Assembly (NCBI GenBank): GCA_037783545.1
Contig: JBBELK010000014.1
Location: forward strand, 57,430 to 121,429
Reading direction: 5' to 3'
Length of the DNA: 64,000 nucleotides
Source: Henricia sp. BOLD:AAB3569
Taxonomy: Eukaryota; Echinodermata; Asteroidea; Spinulosida; Echinasteridae
Positions 20,133 to 32,142 of the stretch are shown here, piece after piece. The notes under the pieces were generated by a model. The model worked only from the letters and a program-made list of their open reading frames with translations. It had not been told where the DNA came from and did not search any database. Every line of letters starts with the position of its first letter. Within the stretch, counting starts at the first letter, position 1. A program made the position numbers and the translations under genes.

Positions 20133-20297
20133 ATGCAATCTGAGCCTGAGCTGGCTTATACTGGCGAGCCGGTGAGTTGCGTTTGCAGAAACACCTGTCA
20201 CTGTCGGGGAGCTTGCCCCTGCAAGAGCGCATCACAGGAATGTACGAGTGTTTGCAAGTGTGGAACCAAAAAGACAAAATGCAGAAACAAAACCCAA
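20133..20297 (+). CDS. Partial exon: Cys-rich CXC-type (KIF4/CRC-like) domain
   Basis: A 55-codon open stretch, counted from an ATG that may or may not be the true start. Ten cysteines lie in the order C16-x-C18, C22-x-C24, C28-x-C30, C37, C41-x-C43, C50, with the closing motif KTKCRNK. Paired CxC motifs with a final C-R-N are typical of zinc-binding CXC/CRC domains, such as the cysteine cluster of KIF4-type chromokinesins, and of similar clusters in some transposon-encoded proteins. A good splice donor (CAA then GTAAGC) follows at 20,298, so this looks like an exon whose partners are outside the recognised sequence. I see no clear acceptor upstream. It sits inside foldback F1, so it could be a captured exon or a piece of an element's own gene. 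Function beyond zinc binding cannot be inferred, and the reading frame is short enough that chance is not excluded, although the cysteine pattern argues against it. Confidence 0.5.
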
Positions 20298-20617
20298 GTA
20301 AGCGTAAACTTTATTTTTTTCTAGTTGCATGTATACATCGACGTTCTCAATGCGTATGGGATTGGATAACAAAATTGCCCGGCTACGTCTGCGTAAACAT
20401 ATGAGGCGGACGCCAACTCGGCAATGTTTTTACTCATTTTCCAAAAATAGTTCAAGAATCGACATTCTACCAGTTTATCTTTGATACTGTGGTGAGTTCC
20501 GTCTTCCGCAACGATTACAATTACTGACTTTGGATGCGACACAGCTCCGTGGTGACAGAAAATATGCCAACATGCTCCATATACTGTACTAAAATCAAGA
20601 TGATCATCGCACTTTAA

Positions 20618-21105
20618 AGGCAGTAGGGCCTATACACGATTGGTATCTCGAAGAATCAGAAATGTTCACAGATTTACACATAACTTACACGACATAAATG
20701 TGATGACGGCAGAAATCTTTGTCTGAAGTGCTATAGTTTTTGAGAAATGAGCAAAACAATTATTTTTTGCCCCGCGAGAAGTAAATTCAATTCGCCCCAA
20801 AACCATTTCGCCCAAGTGCCATTTCGCCCCAAACCACTTCGTCTAAACAATACCTCGCCCCAAAAACACTTCGCCCCAAAAACTCTTCGCCCCAAAAACA
20901 CTTCGCCGTGGTTCAGGGCGAAGTGGTTGTGGGGCGAAATTACTGCAAACCCCTTTTTTTACTATTTTCTCAAACGTTAGACGAAGTATACGGAGCTGGT
21001 TTTTGCTCAGGTTGGTTTTAATTATGGATATCTTCAATCACATAGGGGAATAAAACTATTTGTAACAGTTTACCAATCATGTATACTATCTTTAAAATAG
21101 GTAGC
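20618..21105 (+). repeat. Dispersed repeat R1, copy 2, expanded
   Basis: TTAA-AGGCAGTAGG at 20,614, then the same ordered words as copy 1 (9,411-9,645) ending CATGTATACTATCTTTAAA near 21,078-21,096. It is about twice as long because of the inserted TTCGCCCC minisatellite and following sequence. Confidence 0.82.
20778..20944. repeat. TTCGCCCCAAAA minisatellite ending in an inverted copy
   Basis: About seven or eight units of 15-17 bp (TTCGCCCCAAAACCA, CTTCGCCCCAAAAACA and variants) are followed by GGGCGAAGTGGTTGTGGGGC, the inverted form. Copy 1 of repeat R1 has only two such units at the corresponding place (9,592-9,620), so this is a local expansion. Confidence 0.88.
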
Positions 21106-22390
21106 CTACATGAATTCGAATTGCAAAATAACCGAACGCATTTTTTTTACTTTGCATGTAGGCCTACAAAGTACAGGAGGGGGTTTTTCCCACCAGGAAG
21201 GGGTTTGCCCGTCCGATTGTTTATGTCAGCTCGTTTAGGACAGGCGGACACATCGCAATTGATCCGCGCAATTTGTTTTAGTAATGTTATTTATATTCAG
21301 GTTTTGCGCTGCTACTGGAAATTACACAATATTCCAAACTAAAAGTTAACTTGTACTATAGCGCAGCAATTTTGTACACAATGCGTGTAATGTTTGAGAT
21401 GTGAGCAGTATGAAAGATAATCTGTCAAAGATACATTTTTTTTGTTTGCGAGGTGCGCAACATTTCAATTTAGGCAGGTAAGCAGCCTGGTTTCTGTATA
21501 AACACATCACCGTTCAGCACACGTGGTCTATACTACAGTTTCTGGTAGGAAAGAGGATGAAAAACCGATAGGGCGTGTCCCCTTGTTCTCAACTACAACC
21601 GTTTTATAGCAACTGAAGCCCTTTATGCAAAAGAGGAATGTCTAGGACGGATCGAATTGTTGGCTTGGTTCAGCGTTTGCTGTGGTGTGTTTTTGTAGGT
21701 GCGTTGCGTTAGAAGCCGCGAATACAAAACTGCAACGGAGATGTGTGTCGTTTTGGCTCGCCATTTTGTCAGGCTCGTGTAGCTGCCGACTTGTGTTGGC
21801 CTACCTTTATTGCTGTGTTGTATTTGGGTTGTGCGTGGATGCGATATTTGCCAGTAATTCTACCTGAATGGAGAATCTCGTTCGCCAAGGATTTTTGGAG
21901 CGTTGCGAGCAAAAACAGAAGCAACGATCGTCAAAATGTGCTTCTGCTGAACACTACAACACTTTTACGTTGGATTCCTAGTTTCAGTTTCCCGCCTTTG
22001 CGTCAGCCCTGGTAATAATGCATGATCAACATCCCGACAGGTAAGAGTCAAGAAGTTGATAAGATTTTTTTTAAATTTTTTTAATGACTCATCAAGCATC
22101 GGTAAGTGCATATTTGATGGGGGAAAATGAGTGAAGGAAACACCGACAATTTTCAGCCTCTCTCGTGTGTTTTTGCACACGAGGTCTGAAGCTTTGATCA
22201 ATACTCAATTATTTCCTTTTTTTATTTAACTGAAGCTGTTTAACAAAAAACATGCAACACAAAAACCATGCAAGGATTTTTCTGATTTTCTGAAGTATTG
22301 CTGCATCTATGTGGTTGAAATTGCTGCAAGGCAGTTCATCAACATTTAGTTATGCTGCTGCTTCCTGGAATCCGTTTTGGTATTTTTTTT
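21106..22390. other. No recognisable feature
   Basis: Includes GC-richer stretches near 21,680-22,010 with overlapping open frames of 60-90 codons lacking recognisable domains. Confidence 0.4.
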
Positions 22391-22772
22391 CATATACATT
22401 GAACACGGATTTGGGTAAATTTATATGTTGGAATCGATAGCTTATTCAATTCTAAGATATACTTCCCACTGAAACCTCCGTCGTAAATGTTGCATTTCTG
22501 AGATAAATAAATGATAAAATTACTGCATAAAGTGATGCACAAAATGACGTGGCGAGCGGTCTGTGCGTAAGCGCGACAACAGAGGGCGCTCCGCGCGCGC
22601 GTGAATGGTTATCTTGTGCACTAACTGAAGGCAATTTTTGAGGAAGTAAACGTGATTTTTCTACAGAAAAGCAACACTTGCGACAAACGTGCAAGTGGGA
22701 AGTATATCTTAAAATTACATTATGTGTTGATTCCACGAGGTAATTTCCTTAAAATCTTTGTTCAATGTATAC
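22391..22772. mobile_element. Foldback F2
   Basis: Arms 22,391-22,496 and 22,668-22,772 are inverted copies: ATACATTGAACACGGATTTG / AAAATCTTTGTTCAATGTAT, AAGATATACTTCCCACT / AGTGGGAAGTATATCTT, TCGTAAATGTTGC / GCAACACTTGCGA. The loop (about 170 bp) includes GAGGGCGCTCCGCGCGCGCG. A solo right arm of the same family lies at 17,933-18,062. Confidence 0.87.
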
Positions 22773-23174
22773 GAACAAAATTTCTTCGTTTTATCTGCAA
22801 ATGATATACACCCTACTGAAAATGTACTATTTTCAGTTTTACACTTTTTGCATCGATTTATGCAGGTAAAACCAAGCAGATCTTTTAAGATCTGCAGTAA
22901 TTTGGGACATCACACCTTCACAAGAATAAAGAACCCGTAAGTAAAGTTATGCCCATATTTTGCCAATTTTTATAGAGAAAGTGACCTGTTGTGGCAAACG
23001 GTAAAATCAAGGAACATTCCTAATTTTGCCGTGACAGATAAATATAAGGGGCGCTTGACCTCTTTATTTATTTAATGAATGCTTTGGTCGAATTGGAACC
23101 TTGACGTCGCGGGTCAGTTTCATCCGTAGACTTGTTTTTCTCTAATCTTGGTAATTTGTTCATTATATATTATC
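22773..23174. other. No recognisable feature
   Basis: Nothing identifiable. GATCTTTTAAGATC near 22,880 is a short palindrome. Confidence 0.4.
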
Positions 23175-23323
23175 TTAGGCTGGATCCGAATGAGTGGCTT
23201 TGGCTGTGACTGCGGCTGCGGCTGTTGATATGCTGTTTCTAAGGACTTTCATTGTCCGCCTATAGCAACAGCATGGCAACAGCCATAGCCACAGCCAAAG
23301 CCACTAATTCGGATCCAGCCTTA
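23175..23323. mobile_element. PIF/Harbinger-like MITE with TTA duplication
   Basis: TTA at 23,175-23,177 and 23,321-23,323 flank a 143-bp element with ends GGCTGGATCCGAAT and ATTCGGATCCAGCC (perfect, 14 bp), continuing as AGTGGCTTTGGCTGTG / CACAGCCAAAGCCACT. A 3-bp TTA/TWA duplication and G-rich ends are typical of PIF/Harbinger MITEs. Non-coding. Confidence 0.9.
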
Positions 23324-23582
23324 TATGATAGCAGAGTGTGACGTAAATTTCCGCGCGGACGCGCTCACTTTTTTGAAAACGGTTCACGCTACTTGCATGG
23401 CAACGCGTTTCTCCATTCGTTTTGCACATAACGGCGTCTGCTTGTGCGAACTTTTAGTGTGCCGGTAGGGAGTTTCAGCTACATTTTCAAATAACTCGGT
23501 CGGTTTCAACGGGAAACTGTTCAAATTGGCAGTACAGGTTTGCGAGATAGTTCTGTTTAAGCAGGCAAAATTTGAAGTCTGT
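23324..23582. other. No recognisable feature
   Basis: Nothing identifiable. Confidence 0.4.
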
Positions 23583-23955
23583 CTGTTACTTACGAGTTTA
23601 GCTAAAACTATCCTGCCTGTCTACAAAGTACAAGCTGTTTTCCCACAGTCAGCCACTTCTTGTGGCCGGGATACTCGCTAATTTGGAAGTCGGGGAATTT
23701 CCCGATGAACTTCAAATTTTGCCGGATAAAACCAAACTATAGTCCACAATTGTCCTGGAAAATTAAGAAATTTTCGCCCAAAACCGGCAGAGTCACTGCC
23801 GGGCATACAAGCGCCTTGTCAGCCACTTCTCGATGTCTATCTTGTGCCAAGGATACTCGCTAATTTGGAAGTCAAGGAATTTCCCGAGGAACTTAAAATG
23901 TTTCTTGTTAGAACCAAACTACATTCCACACTTGTCCTGCAAATTTGACAAATGA
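23583..23955 (+). repeat. Satellite relative, two diverged units (182-bp period)
   Basis: ATACTCGCTAATTTGGAAGT occurs at 23,671 and 23,853. Each unit continues with GGAATTTCCCG, a run like ACTTCAAATTTTGC, ACCAAACTA, TCCACA and TTGTCCTG. This is the same order as TTTGGAAATCAAGGAATTTT, ACTTCAAATTTTGCATG, CCAAACTGTATATATTCCGC, ACTTGTCATGC in the 273-bp monomers from 42,275. It lacks the second half of the monomer. Confidence 0.85.
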
Positions 23956-23965
23956 TTGTGTAACC

Positions 23966-24670
23966 GTGAAAAATGACACAACTCGATCAATAAAACTGAA
24001 TAAAATGACACCGGGGACCTAATGACCAAGTCGGGAACTGTTTTTAAAGAAAGGTTTAATGAATAATGACACCAAAATGAAACGGACCAAATAATCAACT
24101 AAACTTAATAACTAAACTAAATTCTTAAACTTGAAATGCACCAACACAGTGTAAAGTAAAAACCTAGAGGCAAAATCAGGGAACCTGTAAACAAACAAAA
24201 CCAAATAAGCAAATAATTAATTAAATGGAAAATACATTATACATTGGAGCCAGGGAGGGTGCAATAAACTAAACAAGAGACCTAGGAACGTATAAATATT
24301 CAGGAGGTAATAAAACCACTAATCCTTAGCCAGGCACACCATGTGTCCTTCAATGGGTCAGGACAATGAAATGCCAATTAAAAAGCACGTTTTTAAAAGT
24401 ACAGAAAAGGAAATTATGTCAAGAAAGCCAAAAACTACACAAGAGTCAAAGTAAAGTCCAGAATTTCAAGTGTAAATGCAGGGAGAACATAAATTCAAAA
24501 TGGTTTTACAACTAAAAAGTAGAGGGAAATAAGCTATGTTGTTTCAAATTCAATGAAAGTCACTCAAGTATCGTACTTCTGACAAGAAAACCCCAAAGTA
24601 TAAGCTGTAAAAAATAACACTTTTAAAGAAACCACTATAGACTAATATGTTATATAAGTAAAGTTGAAAA
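23966..24670. other. No recognisable feature
   Basis: A-rich single-copy-looking sequence. Confidence 0.4.
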
Positions 24671-26790
24671 CTAGAGCTTCGCGTTTGTGTTTTTTACAAA
24701 CGCAAGGTGATCGGGTGACATAAACATTGAAATGATGATGACGACACAGGTTTGAGATTGTTTGAAAACTGGAGTTGTTTGATGTTGAAAAAGTATTGGA
24801 ATTCTCAAGACATGACTCTGACTATTCAACGCTAAAATTGTGTATCTGATGACGTCATAATTGTCAATCTCATCATAACGTTACTATTGTGTGCACAGAT
24901 TGTTCAAGTATCTACAGAAGAACAAGTTTTGACATGTATATGTGGTGAAAGAATATTTTCAATATAACAGTTCTAAAGATGTTGTCATTTGAGATCATTA
25001 TTACTGTAGTATATCGCCGTGTGGAGAGTTGGGGTTCAATTGCATCTATAATAAACTGACGCTCCAGTCAACTTGAGTTGCGGTCCACCATGTCCATTTT
25101 ATTTCCAACACAGCAACGATTTCCAGCATGTTACATTCACAGTTTTCGGGGAGAAGACATATTTACTCAGGTCCGCCGACTAAGGCTAGCCGTACATAAT
25201 TACACCCAAGATACAACAGCTAAGTCACCAAAAGTAAATGTCCTTGTGCTATCAAGTGTTCATTCAACTTTCCTGGCGATGATGCCACGGAAACTAGCAG
25301 TTTTACATCTTCAAAAGTCCAATTTTCTCGGTTGTAAATCAAGCCCTGCTTATTATGTCTCGTCTGTCTGACTTATTCACTACACGGGCACGTACCTACG
25401 TGTATATCATCGGCCGTGTGGCCCAGACATCCTCCCTAAAAAGATACATTATGACCTCTGACCCGAGACAGGCCGCCTAGAAACAAGTTCTATTATTATA
25501 AGTCGAGCACTATATATGGGCGCAAATCGTCAGATTAGTGGAGGCTTGGCATAGCGCCCTCCAACGACCGAGTTAACTTAATTATCAAGGGACCCAAAAA
25601 ATAATTTCTCCACAGTACGTAACCACCGTGCACGTGATGATGTCATCAGTGGTATATATGTAGTCATAAAGTCCACATGTGAGGGAACATTTCGTTCCGT
25701 AGAACTATGGTTAAATTCCCTACCACTTGGGCTCTATTTGCATTCAAAGTGCTAAAAAAGTGTACATTTTCGAACCTCTTCCGGTTTGGACCGGAGGTTT
25801 GGGTCACACAGGGGTCATGCCATTGTATGATTTGTTCAGTTCATTGCGACCTATCATGCTGTGAAAGAATTGTTCAAGTATCTATTACGATTTTTGAGAT
25901 ATGAATTTTGGAAATAATAACCTTTGAATTTTTGTAATTTGACACCTGATGACGTCATGATTACGTCACACTTGATGCCATCATGGTACTATACATTCTG
26001 GTGAAAGTCTGCCGTAGGGCCTATGTCTGTATCTTATTTACTAACGATTCAGCTTGGTTTGATAGGCATTGTTGCTGGTAAGTGTAAAAACTGAGATTCT
26101 CAGTTTCGTTGAACTTTGACCTCCAATTGACCCCAGAAGGAAGGGTCAGATGAAAATGCCCGCACACAGAACATTGGAGCACAGAATGTCATCTATAAAC
26201 CTTCCAAATACGAAGATCCTGGGTCACGTGGTTTTCAAGACAGAAGCATTTTAAAATATGCATATTTTGGTTTGTTGGGGGGTGTAATTTGATACTTGAT
26301 GACGTCACGATGACGCCACGCTTTTTGCCATCATAATATTATACACGCTGGTGAAAGTCTGCCATAGGACCTATGCCTGTACTTTGTTACTTAAAGATTC
26401 AGCTTGGTTTGATGGGCATTGTTGCTCAATAAGTGCACAAATTGAGATTTTCGTTTTCGTTGAACTTTGACCTCAGATTGACCCCAGAAGGAAGGGTCAA
26501 ATGAAAATGCCCACACAAAGAAAATTGTAGGCCATGATCTTATCTATAAGCCTGCTAAATACGAAAATCATGGGTCACGTGGTTTTCCAGACGGAAGCAT
26601 TTTAAAACATGCATATTTTAGTCATTGTTGGGTTGTAATTTAATACCCGATGACGTCACAATGACGTCACACTTCAATGCACACATTCACATTGTGATTG
26701 ATGTTCCTACCAAGTTTCAAGTTGATAGCTTGAACCGTTTTGAAGAAAAGCTCTGGAAACGTTTGAGTGGAAAAGAAGAAAAAAATATAT
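24671..26790 (+). repeat. Tandem long element, copy A
   Basis: Begins ACTAGAGCTTCGCG with a hairpin GCGTTTGT-GTTTTTT-ACAAACGC and ends GAAAAGAAGAAAAAAATATAT directly against copy B. It contains a tandem unit of about 350 bp (GTTGAACTTTGACCTC at 26,108, near-identical at 26,459) with GGAAGGGTCA, GGTCACGTGGTTTT and TGATGACGTCA words. No transposase is present; short frames at 25,078 and 25,707 recur in copy B but have no recognised domain. Confidence 0.92.
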
Positions 26791-29452
26791 ACTAGAGCTT
26801 CGCGTTTGTGTTTTTTACAAACGCAAGGTGATCGGGTGACATAAACATTGAAATGATGATGACGACACAGTTTTTAGATTGTTTGAAAACTTGAGTTGTT
26901 TGATGTTGAAAAAAGTATTGGAATTCTCAAGACATGACTCTGACTATTCAACGCTAACATTGTGTATCTGATGACGTCATAATTGTCAATCTCATCATAA
27001 CGTTACTATTGTGTGCACAGATTGTTCAAGCATCTACTGAAGAACAAGTTTTGACATGTATGCCTATATGTGGTGAAAGAATCTTTTCAATATCTATTAC
27101 AGTTCTAAATATGTTGTCATTTGAGATCATATTACTGTAAGATATCGCCGTGTGGGGAGTTGGGGTTCAATTGCATCTATAATAAACTGACGCTCCAGTC
27201 AACTTGAGTTGCGGTCCACCATGTCCATTTTATAGACCGTATCGAATAGCCGCCATTTCGTGGGGCAGTTTCTTTGTTCTTTGAGGACATGCATGTTTGC
27301 ACATATTGTGCTTCCATTGTTGAACGGTTTAAGTAACAAAAGTTGCCCCACGAAATGGCGGCTATTCGATACGGTCTATTTCCAACACAGCAACGATTTC
27401 CAGCATGTCACATTCACAGTTTTCGGGGAGATGACATATTTACTCTGGTCCGCCGACTAAGGCTAGCCGTACATAATTACACCCAAGATACAACAGCTAA
27501 GTCACCAAAAGTAAATGTCCTTGTGCTATCTAGTGTTCATTCAACTTTCATGGCGATGATGCCACGGAAACTAGCAGTTTTACATCTTCAAAAGTCAAAT
27601 TTTCTGGGTTGTAAATCAAGCCCTGCTTATGTTTCGTCTGTCTGACTTATTCACTACTCGCGCACGTACGTGGATATCATTGGCCGTGTGGCCCAGACAT
27701 CCTCCCTAATATTTACATTATGACCTCTGACCCGAGATAGGCCGCCTAGATACAAGTTCTATTATTATAAGTCGAGCACTATATATGGGCGCAAATCGTC
27801 AGATTAGTGGAGGCTTGGCATAGCGCCCTCAAACGACTGAGTTAGCTTAATTATCAAGGGACCCAACAAATAATTTCTCCACATTACGTAACCACCGTGC
27901 ACGTGATGACGTCATCAGTGGTATATATGTAGTCATAAAGTCCACATGTGAGGGAACATTTCGTTCCGTAGAACTATGGTCAAATTCCCTACCACTTTGG
28001 CTCTATTTGCATTCAAAATGCTAAACAAGTGTACATTTATGAACCTCTTCCGGTTTGGACCGGAGGTTTGGGTCACACAGGAGTCATGCCTTTGTATGAT
28101 TCGTTCAATTCATTGCGACCTATCGTGCTGTGAAATAATTGTTCAAGTATCTATTAAGATTCTTGAGATATGAATTTTTGAAATAATAACCATTTAATTT
28201 TTGTAATTTGACACCTGTGACTATATTATGACGTCACAATGTTGTGCACAAATTGTTCAACAATTTGATAAACATCAAGTTCTTAAATGTGGCGAAAGAA
28301 TCATGAGAATATCTGCTGTAGTTCTCAAGATACAGCATTTTAAAACAATTCAGCTCCAAATTTGCGTATTTTGACACCACATTACGTAACTACCGTCCAT
28401 GTGATGACGTCACCAATGGTATAGTCAAAAAGTCCACATGTGCGGAAACATTTCGTTCCGTAGAAATATGGTCAAATTCACTACCACTTTGAATCTATTT
28501 TAAAAATGCACATTTTCGAACAACTTCCGGTTTGGACCGGAAGTAGGCGTCACACAGGGGTCATGACATTGTATGATTTGTTCAGTTCATTTAGACTTAT
28601 CATGTTGTGAAAGAATTGTTCAAGTATCTATTACGGTTCTTGAGATATGAATTTTGGAAATAATAACCTTTGAATTTTTGTAATTTGACACCTGATGACG
28701 TCATGATTACGTCACACTTGATGCCATCATGATACTATACATTCTGGTGAAATTCTGCCGTAGGGCCTATGTCTGTATCTAATTTACTAACGATTCAGCT
28801 TGGTTTGATAGCCATTGTTGCTGGTAAGTGTAAAAACTGAGATTCTCAGTTTCGTTGAACTTTGACCTCCAATTGATCCCAGAAGGAAGGGTCAGATGAA
28901 AATGCCCACAGAAAGAAAATTGTAGCACAGAATGTCATCTATAAACCTGCCAATTACGACGATCCTGGGTCACGTGGTTTTCAAGACGGAAGCATTTTAA
29001 AATATGCATATTTTGGTTTTTTGGGGGTGTAATTTGATACTTGATGACGTCACGATGACGTCACGCTTGTTGCCATCATAATATTATACACGCTGGTGAA
29101 AGTCTGCCAGAGGACCTATGCCTGTACCTAGTTACTTAAAGATTCAGCTTGGTTTGAGGGGCATTGTTGCTCAATAAGTGCAAAAATTGAGATTTTCGTT
29201 TTCGTTGAAATTTGACCTCAGATTGACCCCAGAAGGAAGGGTCAGAAGAAAATGCCCACACAAAGAAAATTGTAGGCCATGATCTTATCTATAAGATTTA
29301 ATACCCGATGACGTCACAATGACGTCACACTTCAATGCACACATTCACATTGTGATTGATGTTCCTACCAAGTTTCAAGTTTGATAGCTTGAACCGTTTT
29401 GAAGAAAAGCTCTGGAAACGTTTGAGTGGAAAAAGAAGAAAAAAAATAAAAA
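26791..29452 (+). repeat. Tandem long element, copy B
   Basis: Starts and ends like copy A and matches it closely in order. Differences: a 146-bp MITE inserted at 27,233-27,378; an extra internal segment of about 490 bp, seen as TCCACATGTG at 27,941 and TCCACATG at 28,433 where A has one; and a deletion of roughly 100 bp near 29,296, where ATCTATAAG jumps to ATTTAATACCCGATG. Confidence 0.92.
27233..27378 (+). mobile_element. MITE, family M2, copy 2 with empty-site proof
   Basis: TAGACCGTATCGAATAGCCG / CGGCTATTCGATACGGTCTA are perfect 20-bp inverted ends, extending into CCATTTCGTGGGGCA / TGCCCCACGAAATGG. Copy A of the host element reads CCATTTTATTTCCAAC across the same point (25,095), so the insertion and its TA-type target can be read directly. 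The same family is at 6,827-6,960. Confidence 0.96.
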
Positions 29453-32142
29453 ATAGAGCTACGTCTGTTCTATGAACAGAGCGTAGGGCTTTTTCACATA
29501 TTTTAACTTTAAAACTTGAAAAACGCCTATCTATTTTTTTTGAACAATTTTAAATTATAAGCCAAAAACTGTTTGACTAATGGTTATCGAGATCAAAGGT
29601 CACCCTTTTCATTTTGTGTTAAAGCTTGGCTATACACCAATCCGAGCTGCAAAGTCATGGTCCGTGTACGTCCGCCATAGCTGGGGGCCATCCAGTGCCC
29701 TGAACTGTGGGTTTTGTGTTGATGATATGCTGTTACATTATGTTGTCACTTCGAACGAATTTTGAGCGTTTATTTGCTTGCGAAGCCTGTGTACGCGTAC
29801 GCGTTGTGCGCTGTTCGATTTAACAACAAGACAAAGCGCCCAGTGCATGGCAGTGGATGGCCCCCAGTAATGGCGGACTTGCAGGGAAGGAGTCCTTAGC
29901 AACCGGATTCGTGTATACCTAACCATAATGCTATGAGTCCCGTGTTGTTTGTTATCACTTTAAAATTATAAGCCGACGAAGATTTGACCACTAGGAAACG
30001 AGGTCAAATGTCAAGCAATGTGCGCGTCTGCATATACTTGTATTTGATGCTCCTTTAATCTGTCACGTGATGACGTCATCAATTAACGACATTTGGTATT
30101 GATCGTATGTGGCGCAGGAATGACGATCATAGGTCAATCGGCTGATTTGTTATGAATGTTTGAATATGGAAAACATTAAATTGTATGCTCCTTTAATCTG
30201 ATACCTGATGATGAACAGTTTTTGAGTTGTGTCAGTTTGCCTGGGTGGGGGGAGTACTGCTATACAGATCTACCACTTCGAGGTGTTTAATGAACTGTGA
30301 GATACCAAGTTATGGTGCAGGTAAAAACCTTTGATTACTTAATTAGCTCCTTGAGAAGTATCATAAGGTGTAGGTTCAGGATTTATACTTAAGAGAGTAT
30401 TGAGCCAAATTTCATATAAAACAAAATAACATGTACATATAATGGAAATAGTACAGAAGCCTTCATCGATTCAGAAAATATGTTTAGATTTGAAAATATG
30501 ACAATTTTCAGTTTTTGCACATTTAAAAACATCGATTAGGCCTAAGTTACTGTAAAATTAGTACTATTTGTCATAATGTCCTAAAAACTAAGTTTAGGGG
30601 CAAGTTTTATTTCCCTTTGCGATTTCTAAACTGTTCATTGTTAGTTTGTTTTGTTCACATTTGGGATGGAAATCCGATGTTTACTCGAAAAACTGATATA
30701 CATATATTAGTCATCAAAGGCAGAAATCAGAGCACATAATTTGTTAAGATTGAAAAAAGTTTGGCCAAGAAGGAAAAATTTCGTAATTAGATTTGTTGAA
30801 GATGGTTCAATAAAATCCTGACAATGACTTAATGATATCAGGCCTATATTAAGCTTTGCACCTTACTAAACCTAAAAGGAAGAAAACCAACATTGGAATG
30901 AATGCTTCACGGCAAAACTACGACATTCCCTCAATAACATACAACTACTTTCGTGTAGAGAGTGGACTCTCTTAAATAAGACTGAAATAACATAAAATAT
31001 TGTATCCTACTCAAATGTACTTTTGTTAAACCATCTTCTGTTGAATTACACGTCCGTGGTAGACACAGTTAAAAGACTGCTTCCACGCAAAAAAAATAGC
31101 GTGTCACTGTCTCGGTCGGCGCCGTGTCACACAGGGCACACGTAATAGACAGCTACGGTAAAAATTCATGTCTGCAAAGTTTGCTCGCATTGAGAACGGT
31201 CAAATCTAAAACTAGGCTCCTGGCATAACACTGGTCACTGCTCAGTCAACCGAAAACATAATGACATGATCATGGTGTCATTTTAAAGAGGAGATTCCAC
31301 CCTAACAGATGATATCTCCTGTTCATTCATACGCGCCCAACTTTAGTTACAATTAGCAATAATATATCGGTTTCGTTTTTATTAATCCAACCTGTATATA
31401 CGGAAATGTTGACTCGGCTGAACTTTGGCCTCCAATTGACCCAGGAAGGAAGGGTAAGATGAAAATGACTACACAAAGCAATTTGTAGCCCAGGATCTGA
31501 TCTATAATGTATGCTAAATAGCTAGACGCTGAGTCATGTGGTTTTATAGAGGGAAACATTTTACGAAATGCATTTTTGGCTCATTTTTATGACGAAAATC
31601 CACTTTTTGGTCAATTTTAAATAATTATAATTACGTAATCATTGACGTAATTGTGATGTTCTACATGGTGGTGGAAGTTTGTGATGGGGCCCATGCCTGT
31701 AAGTAGTTTTATGAAAATCAAGCATGGTTGAATAGCTAATATTGCTTCATAAGTACAAACAAATACAAAAAATGTGATTTTTGAATTGGCTAAATTTTGA
31801 CCTTCGATTGACCCAGGAAGGAAGGGTCAGATGAAAATGCCTGCACTAAGAACATTAAAGCTCATGATCTGATCTAAATGTTTGCCAAATATGAAAACCC
31901 TGGGTCATGTGGTTTTGGCAAGGGAACCATTTTTCGGCAATTTTTCGCTTTTTAGGCAATTTTAAAGTGTTATAATGACGTAACGGATGACGTCACAATG
32001 AAGCCATTATTGGGTGCACAACTCTTATACTATGTCTTTGATGTGACCAAGTTTGGTTAAGATCAATGTTTGGGAACAACCTGAAAAAACGCCGACAACG
32101 CCTATGCGCTTTGTCTATGGGAAAAAAATCAGAAGAAGAATA
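29453..32142 (+). repeat. Tandem long element, copy C
   Basis: Starts TAGAGCTACGTCTGTTC with the hairpin CTACG-T-CTGTTC-TAT-GAACAG-A-GCGTAG and ends GGGAAAAAAATCAGAAGAAGAA. It contains units GGCTGAACTTTGGCC (31,418) and GGCTAAATTTTGACC (31,789), homologous to the 350-bp units of A and B. The stretch 30,635-31,200 is duplicated in copy D. Confidence 0.88.
29633..29915. mobile_element. MITE with TA borders (TACACCAATCCG)
   Basis: TACACCAATCCG / CGGATTCGTGTA at the ends, with strong inner arms GTCCGCCAT-AGCTGGGGGC and GGCCCCCAGTAATGGCGGAC, flanked by TA (29,631-29,632; 29,916-29,917). ACGCGTACGCG lies in the loop. Inserted in copy C. Confidence 0.85.

Larger units (their letters stand above)
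19704..20485. mobile_element. Large foldback F1 enclosing a Cys-rich exon
   Basis: Left arm 19,704-19,833 and right arm 20,337-20,485 are inverted copies: TCAAAGATAAAGTGG / TTTATCTTTGATA, TTGATTCTTGAAC / GTTCAAGAATCGA, GGCCGGGCAATTTTGT / ACAAAATTGCCCGGC, CATTGAGAACGTCGAT / ATCGACGTTCTCAATG. The arms share most bases with small indels. The 500-bp spacer holds the GTGGGG-type repeat R2 (19,868-20,090) and the Cys-rich frame (20,133-20,297). It may be a mobile foldback that captured an exon, or two inverted insertions flanking one. Confidence 0.85.

Noticed and set aside
24671..29452. Copies A and B as the two LTRs of a retrotransposon
   Set aside because: They abut with no internal coding region, primer site or polypurine tract between them, and C and D continue the series.
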